A stretch of DNA of 64,000 nt from Fibrobacter sp. (lineage in GTDB: Bacteria; Fibrobacterota; Fibrobacteria; Fibrobacterales; Fibrobacteraceae). The stretch lies in the NCBI RefSeq assembly GCF_017545445.1, contig NZ_JAFWOM010000136.1, positions 1 through 64,000 of the forward strand. Direction: 5' to 3'. The first letter of the stretch is position 1. Each line of letters begins with the position of its first letter. The position numbers were made by a program, and so were the translations under genes. Below the pieces are notes generated by a model. It was not told the DNA's origin. It saw nothing but the letters and a program-made list of their open reading frames with translations, and did not search any database. Shown here piece by piece: positions 7,783 to 15,493 of the stretch.

Positions 7783-8592
7783 TTAGTGCTTCATCTCGCA
7801 AACGGCTTGTTCATAATCAATCAGATGATCGATTGTCGGGTGGGTGCCGCAAACCGCGCAATCGTCCGTGCGCGTCGGGAGCTTGATCTTGCGGAATTCC
7901 ATCGTGAGTGCATTGTAGGTGAGCAAGTAGCCCGTGAGCAAATTGCCGACACCGAGAATGTACTTGACAGCTTCCATCGCCTGGAGGCTGCCGATAACAC
8001 CGCCCATAGCGCCGATCACGCCTGCCTGTTTGCAAGTCGGCACGGCATCTTTCGGAGGGGGTTCCTTGAAGACGCAGCGGTAGCACGGACCTTGACCCGG
8101 AACGTACGTCATGAGCTGACCCTGGAAGCGGATGATGCCCGCGTGAGAGAACGGCTTCTTGGCCATGACGCATGCGTCGTTGATGAGGAATTTTGCCGGG
8201 AAGTTGTCGGTTCCGTCAATGATAAAATCGTAATCCTTGATGAGGTCCATGATGTTTTCGCTAGTGACGAACGTGTGGTACGTAATCACCTTGACATCCG
8301 GGTTCATCGCTTCCATCGTTTCCTTGGCGGACTGCACCTTGGGCTTGCCCACATCCTTTGTTGCATGTATTATCTGGCGCTGCAAATTGGAAAGGTCAAC
8401 GACATCGGCATCGGCGATGCCAATGGTGCCAACGCCTGCTGCGGCGAGGTACATGGCGACAGGAGCACCGAGACCACCAGCGCCAATGACGAGTACTTTA
8501 GCGTTCAAAAGCTTCTTCTGGCCCTTCGCACCCACTTCCTTGAGGATGATGTGGCGGGAATAGCGTTCGAGTTGTTCGTTAGTAAATGCCAT
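7783..8592 (-). CDS. MoeB/ThiF-type sulfur-carrier adenylyltransferase (HcyF-like)
   Basis: 269 residues. It has a Rossmann ATP site G37-A-G-G-L-G42, a conserved NLQRQ at 69-73, DGTDNF at 126-131, zinc CxxC pairs C170-C173 and C245-C248, and a candidate catalytic or thiol-transfer Cys at 187 (PTCKQAG). It lacks a C-terminal rhodanese domain. Known family members adenylate the C-terminal glycine of ThiS/MoaD-like proteins so that sulfur can be added. The ATG overlaps the carrier stop as TAATG, giving translational coupling, so the carrier at 8592 is its likely substrate. Sulfur could come from TusA-type carriers or sulfide. Confidence 0.92.
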   Translation of the reverse strand: MAFTNEQLERYSRHIILKEVGAKGQKKLLNAKVLVIGAGGLGAPVAMYLAAAGVGTIGIADADVVDLSNLQRQIIHATKDVGKPKVQSAKETMEAMNPDVKVITYHTFVTSENIMDLIKDYDFIIDGTDNFPAKFLINDACVMAKKPFSHAGIIRFQGQLMTYVPGQGPCYRCVFKEPPPKDAVPTCKQAGVIGAMGGVIGSLQAMEAVKYILGVGNLLTGYLLTYNALTMEFRKIKLPTRTDDCAVCGTHPTIDHLIDYEQAVCEMKH

Positions 8593-8798
8593 TAGCAGCC
8601 ACCTCCCATGAAGTAGAGGAATTCGACGTTGTCGCCGTCCTTGAGAGCGGTAGTTGCGAAATTTCCGTTTTCGACAAATTCATCGTTCACGGAAACGGTC
8701 ACGTATTGCGGCGTTTCGACCTTTTCCTGTTCAATGAGTTCTGCGACGGTGAGGCCGTCTTTAACTTCTTTTTTGTTTCCTGCAACAGTAATATACAT
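8592..8798 (-). CDS. ThiS/MoaD-like sulfur carrier with C-terminal GGGC (HcyS-like)
   Basis: 68 residues starting MYITVAGNKKEVKDGLTVAE, typical of the ThiS fold, behind a clear AAAGGA site. The tail reads M64-G-G-G-C68. Active ThiS/MoaD carriers end in free GG, so the extra Cys must be removed first. JAMM peptidases sit in the same cluster to do it. With the MoeB-like enzyme and MetY nearby, the inferred role is to carry sulfur as a thiocarboxylate to O-acetylhomoserine, as HcyS does in Wolinella. A thiazole (ThiS) role is less likely because no thiamine genes are near. Confidence 0.85.
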   Translation of the reverse strand: MYITVAGNKKEVKDGLTVAELIEQEKVETPQYVTVSVNDEFVENGNFATTALKDGDNVEFLYFMGGGC

Positions 8799-8819
8799 GT
8801 TTGAAATTCCTTTTTGTTA

Positions 8820-8866
8820 AATGTTTTCGCTGTCATCCCGGATTTATTCCGGGATCGCCTTTTTAC
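8820..8866. repeat. Short inverted repeat between carrier and tusA
   Basis: TCCCGGATTTATTCCGGGA forms a small hairpin at about 8836-8854 beside GTCATCC, resembling dispersed repeats elsewhere. It may tune expression between tusA and the carrier. Confidence 0.4.
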
Positions 8867-9115
8867 TTAATCCCCGACTTTCTTCACAAACAGCGTAAAG
8901 GTTCCGTCCTGGTTGTCGTCGAGCTTGAGGATTTCGTGGCCTTCTTCCTTGAGGCTGCGCGGCACGTTTTGCACCGGTTCGCCGTCATTCAGGCGGATGG
9001 CGAGAATTTGGCCTTCGTCAAGTTCTTCGATGGCGACTTTAGCCTTGACAAATGTAGTGGGGCATTTGACGTCGGTAACGTCAACGGTATCGTCAATTTT
9101 GAATTCTTCTGACAT
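8867..9115 (-). CDS. TusA/SirA-family sulfur-transfer protein
   Basis: 82 residues with the family Cys-Pro signature C18-P19 (DVKCPTTFVKAK), whose Cys carries persulfide sulfur in TusA proteins. It has an ordinary CGGAG ribosome site and is first in the cluster, behind a sulfur-type promoter at 9148-9177. Position and family suggest that it hands sulfur to the MoeB-like enzyme or the ThiS-like carrier; that link is inferred. TusA relatives act in tRNA thiolation in other bacteria, but no tRNA-thiolation genes are visible here. Confidence 0.85.
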   Translation of the reverse strand: MSEEFKIDDTVDVTDVKCPTTFVKAKVAIEELDEGQILAIRLNDGEPVQNVPRSLKEEGHEILKLDDNQDGTFTLFVKKVGD

Positions 9116-9146
9116 TTATTTATCTCCGTACTTTAATTTTGATGCT

Positions 9147-9210
9147 AAATATAGAACGCGTTTTTTACTTTGTCCAATACTTATTTTTTATGCTGAGTTA
9201 TTGATTTTTT
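9147..9210 (-). promoter_or_regulatory. Sulfur-type promoter of the tusA-carrier-moeB-JAMM cluster
   Basis: TTGGAC at 9177-9172, 18 bases, TATATT at 9153-9148. Upstream is AATAACTCAGCATAA, one of the best copies of the extra block, then AAGTATTGGACAAAG. The expected transcript starts about 30 bases before the tusA ATG. Confidence 0.75.
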
Positions 9211-9253
9211 TTATATGGTTGTTGGTCAATAGTTAATGGTTGTTGGTTGATAG

Positions 9254-10483
9254 TTACGAAATCTGCTTTATAGCTTGTTCAAAATCTCCTTTGAGGTCTT
9301 CAATATCTTCGATGCCTACGCTAATTCGAACCGTTCCTTCGAACACGCCTGCGTTTTCTTTTTGCTCTTTGGTGGCGTGCGTGAAAATTGTGCTTTCCGG
9401 GTGGATGACGAGCGTGCGCAAGTCTCCAATGTTCGTGGCAATCGTGGCGTATTTCAAGTTGTTGATGAGCTTGAAAGCCTTTTTCTTGGAGCCTGCGTCA
9501 ATCGAAATGATGGCGCCGCCCTTGCCGTTGAACTGTTTTTGAACAAGGTCGTAATAGGGGTTCCCTTTCAAAGCGGGGTAGTTGACCTTGATACCTTCGA
9601 AACCTTGCAAAAATTCTGCGAGCTGCAAGGCGTTATCGCAAAGGCGTTCCATGCGGAGGCCGAGAGTTTCTAGACCGAGCGAATTGAGAAATGCCGTAGC
9701 GGGTGCGATACAACAGCCGATGTTGCGCCAGACTCCGTTGCGGAGCTTCGCGAGGTAAGCGAATTTGCCAAAACGTTTGTATTCTTCGAATCCCTTGTAG
9801 CGTGCCGGATCCCATTTGAATTTGCCGCTGTCAACGATAATGCCGCTAATCGCACTTCCGTTCCCGTTGATGTACTTCGAAGAGGAATGCACGACAATGT
9901 CGGCTCCAAATTCAAAAGGACGTACAAGGTAAGGGGTGGCTGTCGTGCTATCGACAATGAACGGGACGCCATTTTCGTGGGCGACATCAGCGACGCTCTG
10001 CAAATCGACAACGTTCAGTTTCGGGTTGCCGATAAGTTCTGTGAATACAGCTTTCGTTTTTTCGCTCAGCTGCTGCCTGACGTTTTCTGCTGTGACTTCC
10101 GAGACAAAGCGCGTCTTGATGCCGAATGCTTCCAAATCGTGGAACAAGTCAATCGTGCCGCCAAACAAAGCCGTGCTTGCGATAACTTCATCGCCTGCCT
10201 GTAAAATGTTCAAAAGCGAAAGCGTTACTGCCGCCATGCCCGAAGAGCAAGCGACCGCTCCGATGCCTTTTTCGAGTGATGAAATGCGGCGTTCAAAGGA
10301 GTCTGTTGTTGGATTTCCGATACGGGTGTATGCAAAACCAGGTGCCCTGTTGTTGAAAACTGCTTCGAGTTTTTCGGCAGATTCCTGCGAAAAGGCGCTC
10401 ACCTGGTAAATAGGTGTCAGTGTCGATCCCGAATTTTTTTCACTTCCAAAATTATGATGCAATAAAGCCGTATTAAAATCCAT
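9254..10483 (-). CDS. metY: O-acetylhomoserine sulfhydrylase, first copy
   Basis: 409 residues of the Cys/Met-metabolism PLP fold. The PLP lysine is K203 (HSSSKYINGNG); SSGMAAVT (80-87) forms the phosphate-binding region and D178 (FIVDST) the pyridine contact. Length and spacing fit MetY, which joins sulfide or a carrier thiocarboxylate to O-acetylhomoserine to give homocysteine. GGAG lies before the ATG. It stands alone behind its own sulfur-type promoter, next to the carrier cluster, and is probably the acceptor enzyme of that system. A second MetY lies at 33295. Confidence 0.92.
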   Translation of the reverse strand: MDFNTALLHHNFGSEKNSGSTLTPIYQVSAFSQESAEKLEAVFNNRAPGFAYTRIGNPTTDSFERRISSLEKGIGAVACSSGMAAVTLSLLNILQAGDEVIASTALFGGTIDLFHDLEAFGIKTRFVSEVTAENVRQQLSEKTKAVFTELIGNPKLNVVDLQSVADVAHENGVPFIVDSTTATPYLVRPFEFGADIVVHSSSKYINGNGSAISGIIVDSGKFKWDPARYKGFEEYKRFGKFAYLAKLRNGVWRNIGCCIAPATAFLNSLGLETLGLRMERLCDNALQLAEFLQGFEGIKVNYPALKGNPYYDLVQKQFNGKGGAIISIDAGSKKKAFKLINNLKYATIATNIGDLRTLVIHPESTIFTHATKEQKENAGVFEGTVRISVGIEDIEDLKGDFEQAIKQIS

Positions 10484-10522
10484 TCAACATTCTCCGTACA
10501 TATTCCTATAAAATTTGTAGGC

Positions 10523-10600
10523 AAATATAGAACGCGAACATGTAATTGTCAAATACTAATTTTATATGGCTTTTTATAGATTTTGTCTATATGTGGAGGG
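10523..10600 (-). promoter_or_regulatory. Sulfur-type promoter of metY
   Basis: TTTGAC at 10553-10548, 18 bases, TATATT at 10529-10524. The AGTATTTGACAA core has one change from the consensus, and the upstream CTCAGCATA block is poorly kept (AGCCATATAA instead). Confidence 0.65.
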
Positions 10601-10726
10601 GAATGCTCACTCATTTAGAGTGGGGGAAAACTGTAATTTTGTTTTTATTTGTACTTTCCAATGTTTCGAGAGCAAGCAATTATCATTGGGAAAGAACTCG
10701 TGCGGAGCAAACTTTTAGGCCGCAAT

Positions 10727-11002
10727 TTAAGCGGCGGATTTTTTCTTGAAAAAGTTTTTGAGCCTCTTTATACCTTCGACACCCAAAATGGAAAGTCCGC
10801 TGTACTGAAAAAGTTTGGCAAGTCCAAACAGCACGACCCAAAGCACGCCTTTCGCTTCTGCAGAAATGGGGAGAGCCATTTGCGCAAAAGACAATATGTA
10901 AAAGGGGATGCAGAGTAAAAAAACGATTATACCCGTTCTGAACGAAAAACTTTGCAGTTTTTTTACAATTCTGTCTTTTGTTTCTGTCAAAAATTTTTTC
11001 AT
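10727..11002 (-). CDS. Small membrane protein of unknown function
   Basis: 91 residues: a basic N-terminus (MKKFLTETKDRIVKKLQ), two likely membrane helices (about 24-43 and 52-72), and a Lys-rich tail (KRLKNFFKKKSAA). The topology would put both ends in the cytoplasm. It sits between cysA and metY in the same direction. The stop lies in a CCGC/GCGG hairpin that may end the transcript. No family is recognised; a link to sulfur uptake is only positional. Confidence 0.6.
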   Translation of the reverse strand: MKKFLTETKDRIVKKLQSFSFRTGIIVFLLCIPFYILSFAQMALPISAEAKGVLWVVLFGLAKLFQYSGLSILGVEGIKRLKNFFKKKSAA

Positions 11003-11099
11003 AGCTGAAATACCTGAGTATAAAAGATATTTCTTTTTCCTATATATTCAAGGGAAATTTCAAAAATTATTAAAAAGTATGGTTTAAATCGACGTGAAA

Positions 11100-11123
11100 A
11101 ACGCTCCGAAAAATCGGAGCGTT
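11100..11123 (-). terminator. Terminator after cysA
   Basis: AACGCTCCGA and TCGGAGCGTT form a 10-bp stem with an AAAA loop, followed on the minus strand by a short T-run. It ends the cysTWA transcript. Confidence 0.85.
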
Positions 11124-11147
11124 CTGTGTTTTGCTTTTTTTGGATTT

Positions 11148-12206
11148 TTAAATGACGACGACGGGTTCACGAAGGGATTTGTTCTCAAGCAAAAAAGCGT
11201 TTTCGCCTACGGTCACAAAGAGGCGGTAGATGAAAACATCGACTTTTTCGCCCACGGCAATGGCGGCTTCATCGAAACTGCGGCGTGCCGTAAGCGTTTC
11301 CCCGTTGACGAGTGCTGTAATCTCGATGCCGCTCCCGCGGAATGCAACGTCCGTCACGACGCCTTCTTCGGCGGAGTTCTTGAATTTCTGGACTTCGTTT
11401 TTCTTGGTGACCTTGACGAATTCCGGGCGGACTATTGCCTGCTCGACATTCGGGACGGTGTCAAAGCTGTGGAACTTGTTGTAGTCCTTGAATATGCTCG
11501 GCTGCCCGAAGAACGAGGCGACGAAAGCGGTTTTCGGCTTGCTGTAAACGTCAAGCGGCTTGCCGATTTGATCGATGCGGCCTTTGTTCGTGATGATAAT
11601 TTCGTCCGCGACTTCGATGGCTTCGTCTTGGTCATGAGTCACGAAAATGCTTGTAACGCCAAGTTTTGCGATCATCTCCTTGAGCCAGTGGCGGAGCTCC
11701 TGGCGGACTTTTGCGTCGATGGCGGCGAAGGGTTCGTCCAGCAAAAGCAATTGCGGGTTCGGTGCGAGGGCGCGGGCGAATGCGACACGCTGGCGCTGGC
11801 CGCCCGAAAGCTGGCTCGGGTAGCGGCTTTCGAGACCTTCCAGGCCGATGAGCTTTACCAGTTCGGCAACGCGTTCCTTAATTTCGTTTTCGCTTTTCTT
11901 GAGCACGCGAAGGCCAAATGCAATGTTTTCGAAAACGGTCATGTAGCGGAAAAGGGCGTAGCTTTGGAACACAAAGCCGATGCCACGTTTGCTTGCAGGG
12001 ACGTTGTTTATGACTTTTCCGTCGATGATGATTTCGCCGCTGTCGGGATTTTCAAGGCCTGCAATCATGCGGAGAATCGTCGTCTTGCCAGAACCGCTCG
12101 GACCCAAGAGTCCGATGAGCTTGCCTTTTTCGATGCCGAAAGATACGTTGTCTGATGCTTTAAAACTACCGAAATGCTTGTTGATGTTTTTTAATTCTAC
12201 GTACAT
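11148..12206 (-). CDS. cysA: Sulfate ABC transporter ATP-binding protein
   Basis: 352 residues. Walker A is GPSGSGKTT at 35-43; LSGGQRQR, Walker B LLLLDEPF and the VTHDQ switch follow in order. A C-terminal TOBE-like region (about 270-340) is present, as in CysA. AAAGGAG precedes the ATG. It follows the two permease genes with short gaps and powers sulfate or thiosulfate import at the inner membrane together with the binding protein at 14298. Confidence 0.95.
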   Translation of the reverse strand: MYVELKNINKHFGSFKASDNVSFGIEKGKLIGLLGPSGSGKTTILRMIAGLENPDSGEIIIDGKVINNVPASKRGIGFVFQSYALFRYMTVFENIAFGLRVLKKSENEIKERVAELVKLIGLEGLESRYPSQLSGGQRQRVAFARALAPNPQLLLLDEPFAAIDAKVRQELRHWLKEMIAKLGVTSIFVTHDQDEAIEVADEIIITNKGRIDQIGKPLDVYSKPKTAFVASFFGQPSIFKDYNKFHSFDTVPNVEQAIVRPEFVKVTKKNEVQKFKNSAEEGVVTDVAFRGSGIEITALVNGETLTARRSFDEAAIAVGEKVDVFIYRLFVTVGENAFLLENKSLREPVVVI

Positions 12207-12217
12207 AAAAACTCCTT

Positions 12218-13039
12218 TTATATTTTCTTTCGACCTCTATATTCAATCACGCTTCGTGCAATCAAAATGACAATGGCGAGCATCACAAGGATTGACGAAA
12301 CTGCAAAAGCTGGCACGTACTGGAATTCGTTGAAGAGAATTTCGACATGCAAGGGGAGGGTGTTCGTCTTTCCGCGCAAGTGCCCTGAAATCACGGATAC
12401 CGCACCGAATTCACCCATGGCACGGGCGGCACAAAGTACCACGCCGTACAGAAATGCCCACTTGATGTGCGGAAATGTAATCTTGCGGAAAATGGTCCAA
12501 CCTTTAGCACCCATCAGTGCTGCGGCTTCTTCCTCGTCGTTTCCGCGGGCTTCGAGCACGGGAATCAGCTCGCGTGAAATGAACGGGAACGTGACAAAAA
12601 TCGTCGCTAGTACAATGCCCGGCACCGCAAAGACAATCTTGATGTCCCAATCTTGCAATAGCGGGTAAATGGGGCTTTGGCGACCGAACGTGAGCAAGAA
12701 AATAAGTCCTGCGATAATCGGCGAAACCGTTACCGGCAAGTCAATTAAAGTCGTAAGGACCTTCTTTCCCTTGAAATGGAACTTGGTGAGAGACCATGCA
12801 GCGCTCAGACCGAAAACCGTGTTGATGATTACGGCAAGTAAAGTTGCTTCGAGCGTGAGCCAGATGGCTTTAACCGTATAGTTGTCGCTCACGGCCTTTG
12901 CGTAAATGTCGAAACCCTGCTTGAACGCTTCGGCGATAACGGTAATCAGCGGGAGCAAAAGCATGAGAATCACAAAGGCGATGCTTATGCCAATCAAGGT
13001 CCACTTGACAATTTTTGATGAAGTCGTCTCTTTGTACAT
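12218..13039 (-). CDS. cysW: Sulfate ABC transporter permease
   Basis: About 273 residues. ATG 13039 is chosen; it overlaps the preceding stop as TGATG behind GGAGG. Six membrane helices and the permease coupling loop (EARGNDEEEAAALMGAKGWTIFRKI, around residues 170-195) are visible. It forms the inner-membrane channel with CysT and is driven by CysA. The loop with EEEAA...G is the standard contact with the ATPase. Confidence 0.93.
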   Translation of the reverse strand: MYKETTSSKIVKWTLIGISIAFVILMLLLPLITVIAEAFKQGFDIYAKAVSDNYTVKAIWLTLEATLLAVIINTVFGLSAAWSLTKFHFKGKKVLTTLIDLPVTVSPIIAGLIFLLTFGRQSPIYPLLQDWDIKIVFAVPGIVLATIFVTFPFISRELIPVLEARGNDEEEAAALMGAKGWTIFRKITFPHIKWAFLYGVVLCAARAMGEFGAVSVISGHLRGKTNTLPLHVEILFNEFQYVPAFAVSSILVMLAIVILIARSVIEYRGRKKI

Positions 13040-13872
13040 CAAGCGCCTCCTTTCAGAATTCTGGTGTTTCTAGTTTGTATTAAGTTCACGAGGAAAAGCG
13101 TTACAAACGAGGCGATGAGCATGACAAGCGCAATTGTCGTCGCACTCGCGTAATCGTATTCCTGAAGTTCTGACATGATAATCAGTGGTGCGATTTCTGT
13201 TTCGAAAGGCTTGTTGCCTGCGATAAACACCACGCTTCCGTATTCGCCAAGGCAGCGACCAAAAGCAAGGCCGAATCCGGTCAATGCGGCTGGCACGATT
13301 TCCGGGAAAATCACCTTCCAGAAGATGCGGCTCCTGGAGGCTCCCAGCACGCCTGCGGCTTCTTCGTAAGCGGGGTCCAGTTTTTCGAGTACAGGTTGTA
13401 CCGCACGAACCACAAAAGGAATGCCGATAAACACGAGCGCAACCGTAATTCCGACTTGCGTAAACGCAATTTTGATGCCGAATTTTGCAAAGAATCCGCC
13501 AACAAGCCCGGTGTCTGCTGTGAGTGCCGTGAGGGCGATGCCTGCGACCGCTGTCGGTAACGCAAACGGAAGCTCGATCATGCCGTCGATCAGACGCTTG
13601 CACGGGAACGTGTATTTCACAAGCACCCATGCGAGCACGACGCCCATGACGGCATTGATAAGCGATGCGATAAATGCCGTCGTAAAGCTCACGCGAAAGC
13701 TTGAAAGCACGCGGTCACGCGTAACGGTTTCAATGATTTCATCAAAACTCATTTGCGCTGTAAACACCATAAGCGACGCAAGCGGAATCAGCACCACGAC
13801 GCTCAAAATTGTAAGCGTGATGCCTGTAGTAAGGCCGAAACCCGGTATAACACTTCTATTTGTTCTTTTCAT
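13039..13872 (-). CDS. cysT: Sulfate ABC transporter permease
   Basis: ATG 13872 gives 277 residues beginning MKRTNRSVIPGFG; the alternative TTG at 13884 would lie inside the -10 box. It has six membrane helices and the coupling loop YEEAAGVLGASRSRIFWKV. First gene of cysTWA. The -10 at 13884-13889 places the transcript start only a few bases before the ATG, so the message is close to leaderless, and no ribosome site is seen. Confidence 0.93.
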   Translation of the reverse strand: MKRTNRSVIPGFGLTTGITLTILSVVVLIPLASLMVFTAQMSFDEIIETVTRDRVLSSFRVSFTTAFIASLINAVMGVVLAWVLVKYTFPCKRLIDGMIELPFALPTAVAGIALTALTADTGLVGGFFAKFGIKIAFTQVGITVALVFIGIPFVVRAVQPVLEKLDPAYEEAAGVLGASRSRIFWKVIFPEIVPAALTGFGLAFGRCLGEYGSVVFIAGNKPFETEIAPLIIMSELQEYDYASATTIALVMLIASFVTLFLVNLIQTRNTRILKGGA

Positions 13873-13883
13873 AGGTGTAGCCA

Positions 13884-13960
13884 AATTTAGAACGTGTTAT
13901 TGCGTTTGTCCAATACTAAATAATTATGCTGAATTATCGTTTTTTTCTATATCAAACGAG
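13884..13960 (-). promoter_or_regulatory. Sulfur-type promoter of cysTWA
   Basis: TTGGAC at 13913-13908, 18 bases, TAAATT at 13889-13884. Upstream is AATTCAGCATAATTATTTAG then TATTGGACAAACG, a good match to the family. Confidence 0.75.
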
Positions 13961-14185
13961 GAACGATAGGCTCCTAAATTTTTTATTACCGATAAAATAA
14001 AAATGCTTGGCCGTATAACGTACAAAGGGAATTGAGCATGCGGTGAATGCCGGGGAATTTGTTAGTGGAAATGTCGGGGTGATCATCACTGAAAAAGGTT
14101 TGTACCAGATGCAAAAAGTGGACACTGAAAATGATTTCTAGTTGACGTATGGATTGTAAAAGTCAAGAAAAATCGCCAACAAAAA
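13961..14185. other. Gap with a short unidentified coding remnant
   Basis: No complete gene. At 14043-14141 the plus strand has a 33-codon open stretch (VNAGEFVSGNVGVIITEKGL, then YQMQKVDTENDF and stop) that reads like the tail of a lost protein of unknown family. The rest shows nothing recognisable. Confidence 0.35.
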
Positions 14186-14212
14186 AATCCCCGCACCTAA
14201 TGCGAGGATTTA
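14185..14212 (-). terminator. Terminator after the sulfate-binding protein gene
   Basis: AAATCCTCGCA and TGCGGGGATTT pair across a short loop, followed on the minus strand by a T-run. An inverted CAGGGTGACAC-type repeat lies between it and the gene. Confidence 0.8.
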
Positions 14213-14297
14213 TGTTATGACAAATTTCACCTAGGCCCTATCGCGCTGCGCACTCCAGGGTGACACATTTTTTATGCACTTCAGGGTGACACTTTGC

Positions 14298-15320
14298 TTA
14301 CTTCTTTTCGTAAATCTGGTCGAAAATGCCGCCGTTCGAGAAGTGCTTGCCTTGAGCCTTGTCCCAACCGCCGAAGTAGCTGATGTCAATCAGGTTCACG
14401 TTTTGGTCAAATTCCTTGTATTGGTCAAGGATAGCTTTGTTGGAGGGACGGTAGTGGTTCTTTGCGGCAATGTGCTGGCCTTCATCAGAATAGAGGTAGC
14501 TCAGGTATTCGGTAGCGAGTTCGCGGGTGCCACGCTTGTCAACAACTTTATCTACAATAGCGACAGAGGGTTCTGCCAAGATGCTCACGCTCGGGATGAC
14601 GATTTCGTAATCGTTGGGGTAGTCCTTGAGCGAGAGGAATGCTTCGTTTTCCCAAGCGAGCAAAACGTCGCCTTGGCCGTTTTCGATAAACGTTGTCGTG
14701 GAGCCGCGAGCGCCTGAAGCGAGTACGAGTACGTTCTTGTAGAGTTTCTTCACGAAGTCTTTAACTTTGGCTTCGTCGCCCTTGTACTGCTTTTCTGCCC
14801 ATGCCCAAGCGGCGAGATAGTTCCAGCGTGCGCCTCCGGAAGTTTTCGGGTTCGGCGTGATGACTCCGATGCCGTCTTTGACGAGGTCGCCCCAGTCCTT
14901 GAGGCCTTTCGGGTTACCCTTGCGAACGAGAAAGACGATTGTTGATGTGTAAGGAGAGCTGTTCAGCGGGAATTCCTTGACCCAACCCGGTTCGATAAGA
15001 CCTGCATCGCGTACGGCGTTCACGTCGAATTCGAGGGCGAGCGTTACGACGTCGGCTTCGAGGCCGTTGGCAACTTCCAAAGCCTGCTTGCCGGAACCGC
15101 CGTGAGACTGCGTGATTTCTACATCCTTGCCGGTCTTTTCCTTCCAATGCTTTGCAAAGACTTGGTTGTAGTTCGCGTAAAGTTCGCGTGTCGGGTCGTA
15201 AGACACGTTGGTGAGTGTCTGCTTTTCAGCGGATGCAGCCTTTTCTTCGTTAGAAGAGCAAGCGGTGAAAGCGATGGAGATGAGTGCGATGGATGCAATG
15301 GTGATTTTTTTGAAATTCAT
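14298..15320 (-). CDS. sbp: Sulfate-binding lipoprotein of the ABC transporter
   Basis: ATG 15320 is chosen because AGAGGT precedes it and it begins a lipoprotein signal ([21 protein letters not shown]). The 340-residue protein has family motifs: [25 protein letters not shown], a [19 protein letters not shown] stretch, and the C-terminal HYRPSNK. It captures sulfate or thiosulfate in the periplasm for CysTWA. It lies downstream of the porin gene, separated by a large hairpin, so its level may depend on read-through from the porin promoter. Confidence 0.93.
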   Translation of the reverse strand: MNFKKITIASIALISIAFTACSSNEEKAASAEKQTLTNVSYDPTRELYANYNQVFAKHWKEKTGKDVEITQSHGGSGKQALEVANGLEADVVTLALEFDVNAVRDAGLIEPGWVKEFPLNSSPYTSTIVFLVRKGNPKGLKDWGDLVKDGIGVITPNPKTSGGARWNYLAAWAWAEKQYKGDEAKVKDFVKKLYKNVLVLASGARGSTTTFIENGQGDVLLAWENEAFLSLKDYPNDYEIVIPSVSILAEPSVAIVDKVVDKRGTRELATEYLSYLYSDEGQHIAAKNHYRPSNKAILDQYKEFDQNVNLIDISYFGGWDKAQGKHFSNGGIFDQIYEKK

Positions 15321-15429
15321 GTAGAATACCTCTTTATTTAAATTTTTTGGTTGTTGTTGTTCTTGGCCATTGTAATCGGGCTTTTTTAATGTCAAACTGT
15401 TGAAAATGAGCTCCTTGTTTCAAAGAAAC

Positions 15430-15478
15430 GCCCTCGGCAAAAATGGATCAAAGAAGCGTGAAATATGCCGAGGGCGTT
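15430..15478 (-). terminator. Large hairpin between porin and sulfate-binding protein genes
   Basis: CGCCCTCGGCA and TGCCGAGGGCG form an 11-bp stem around a loop of about 26 bases. On the minus strand a TTTC run follows. Likely an attenuating terminator, or an mRNA-stabilising end for the porin message. Confidence 0.6.
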
Positions 15479-15493
15479 CGGATTGTGCTTAGG

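Noticed and set aside
7744-8595. 283-codon open frame on the plus strand
   Set aside because: It is the antisense of the MoeB-like gene, which has full family motifs on the minus strand.
11094-12155. 353-codon open frame opposite cysA
   Set aside because: Shadow of cysA with all ABC motifs on the other strand.
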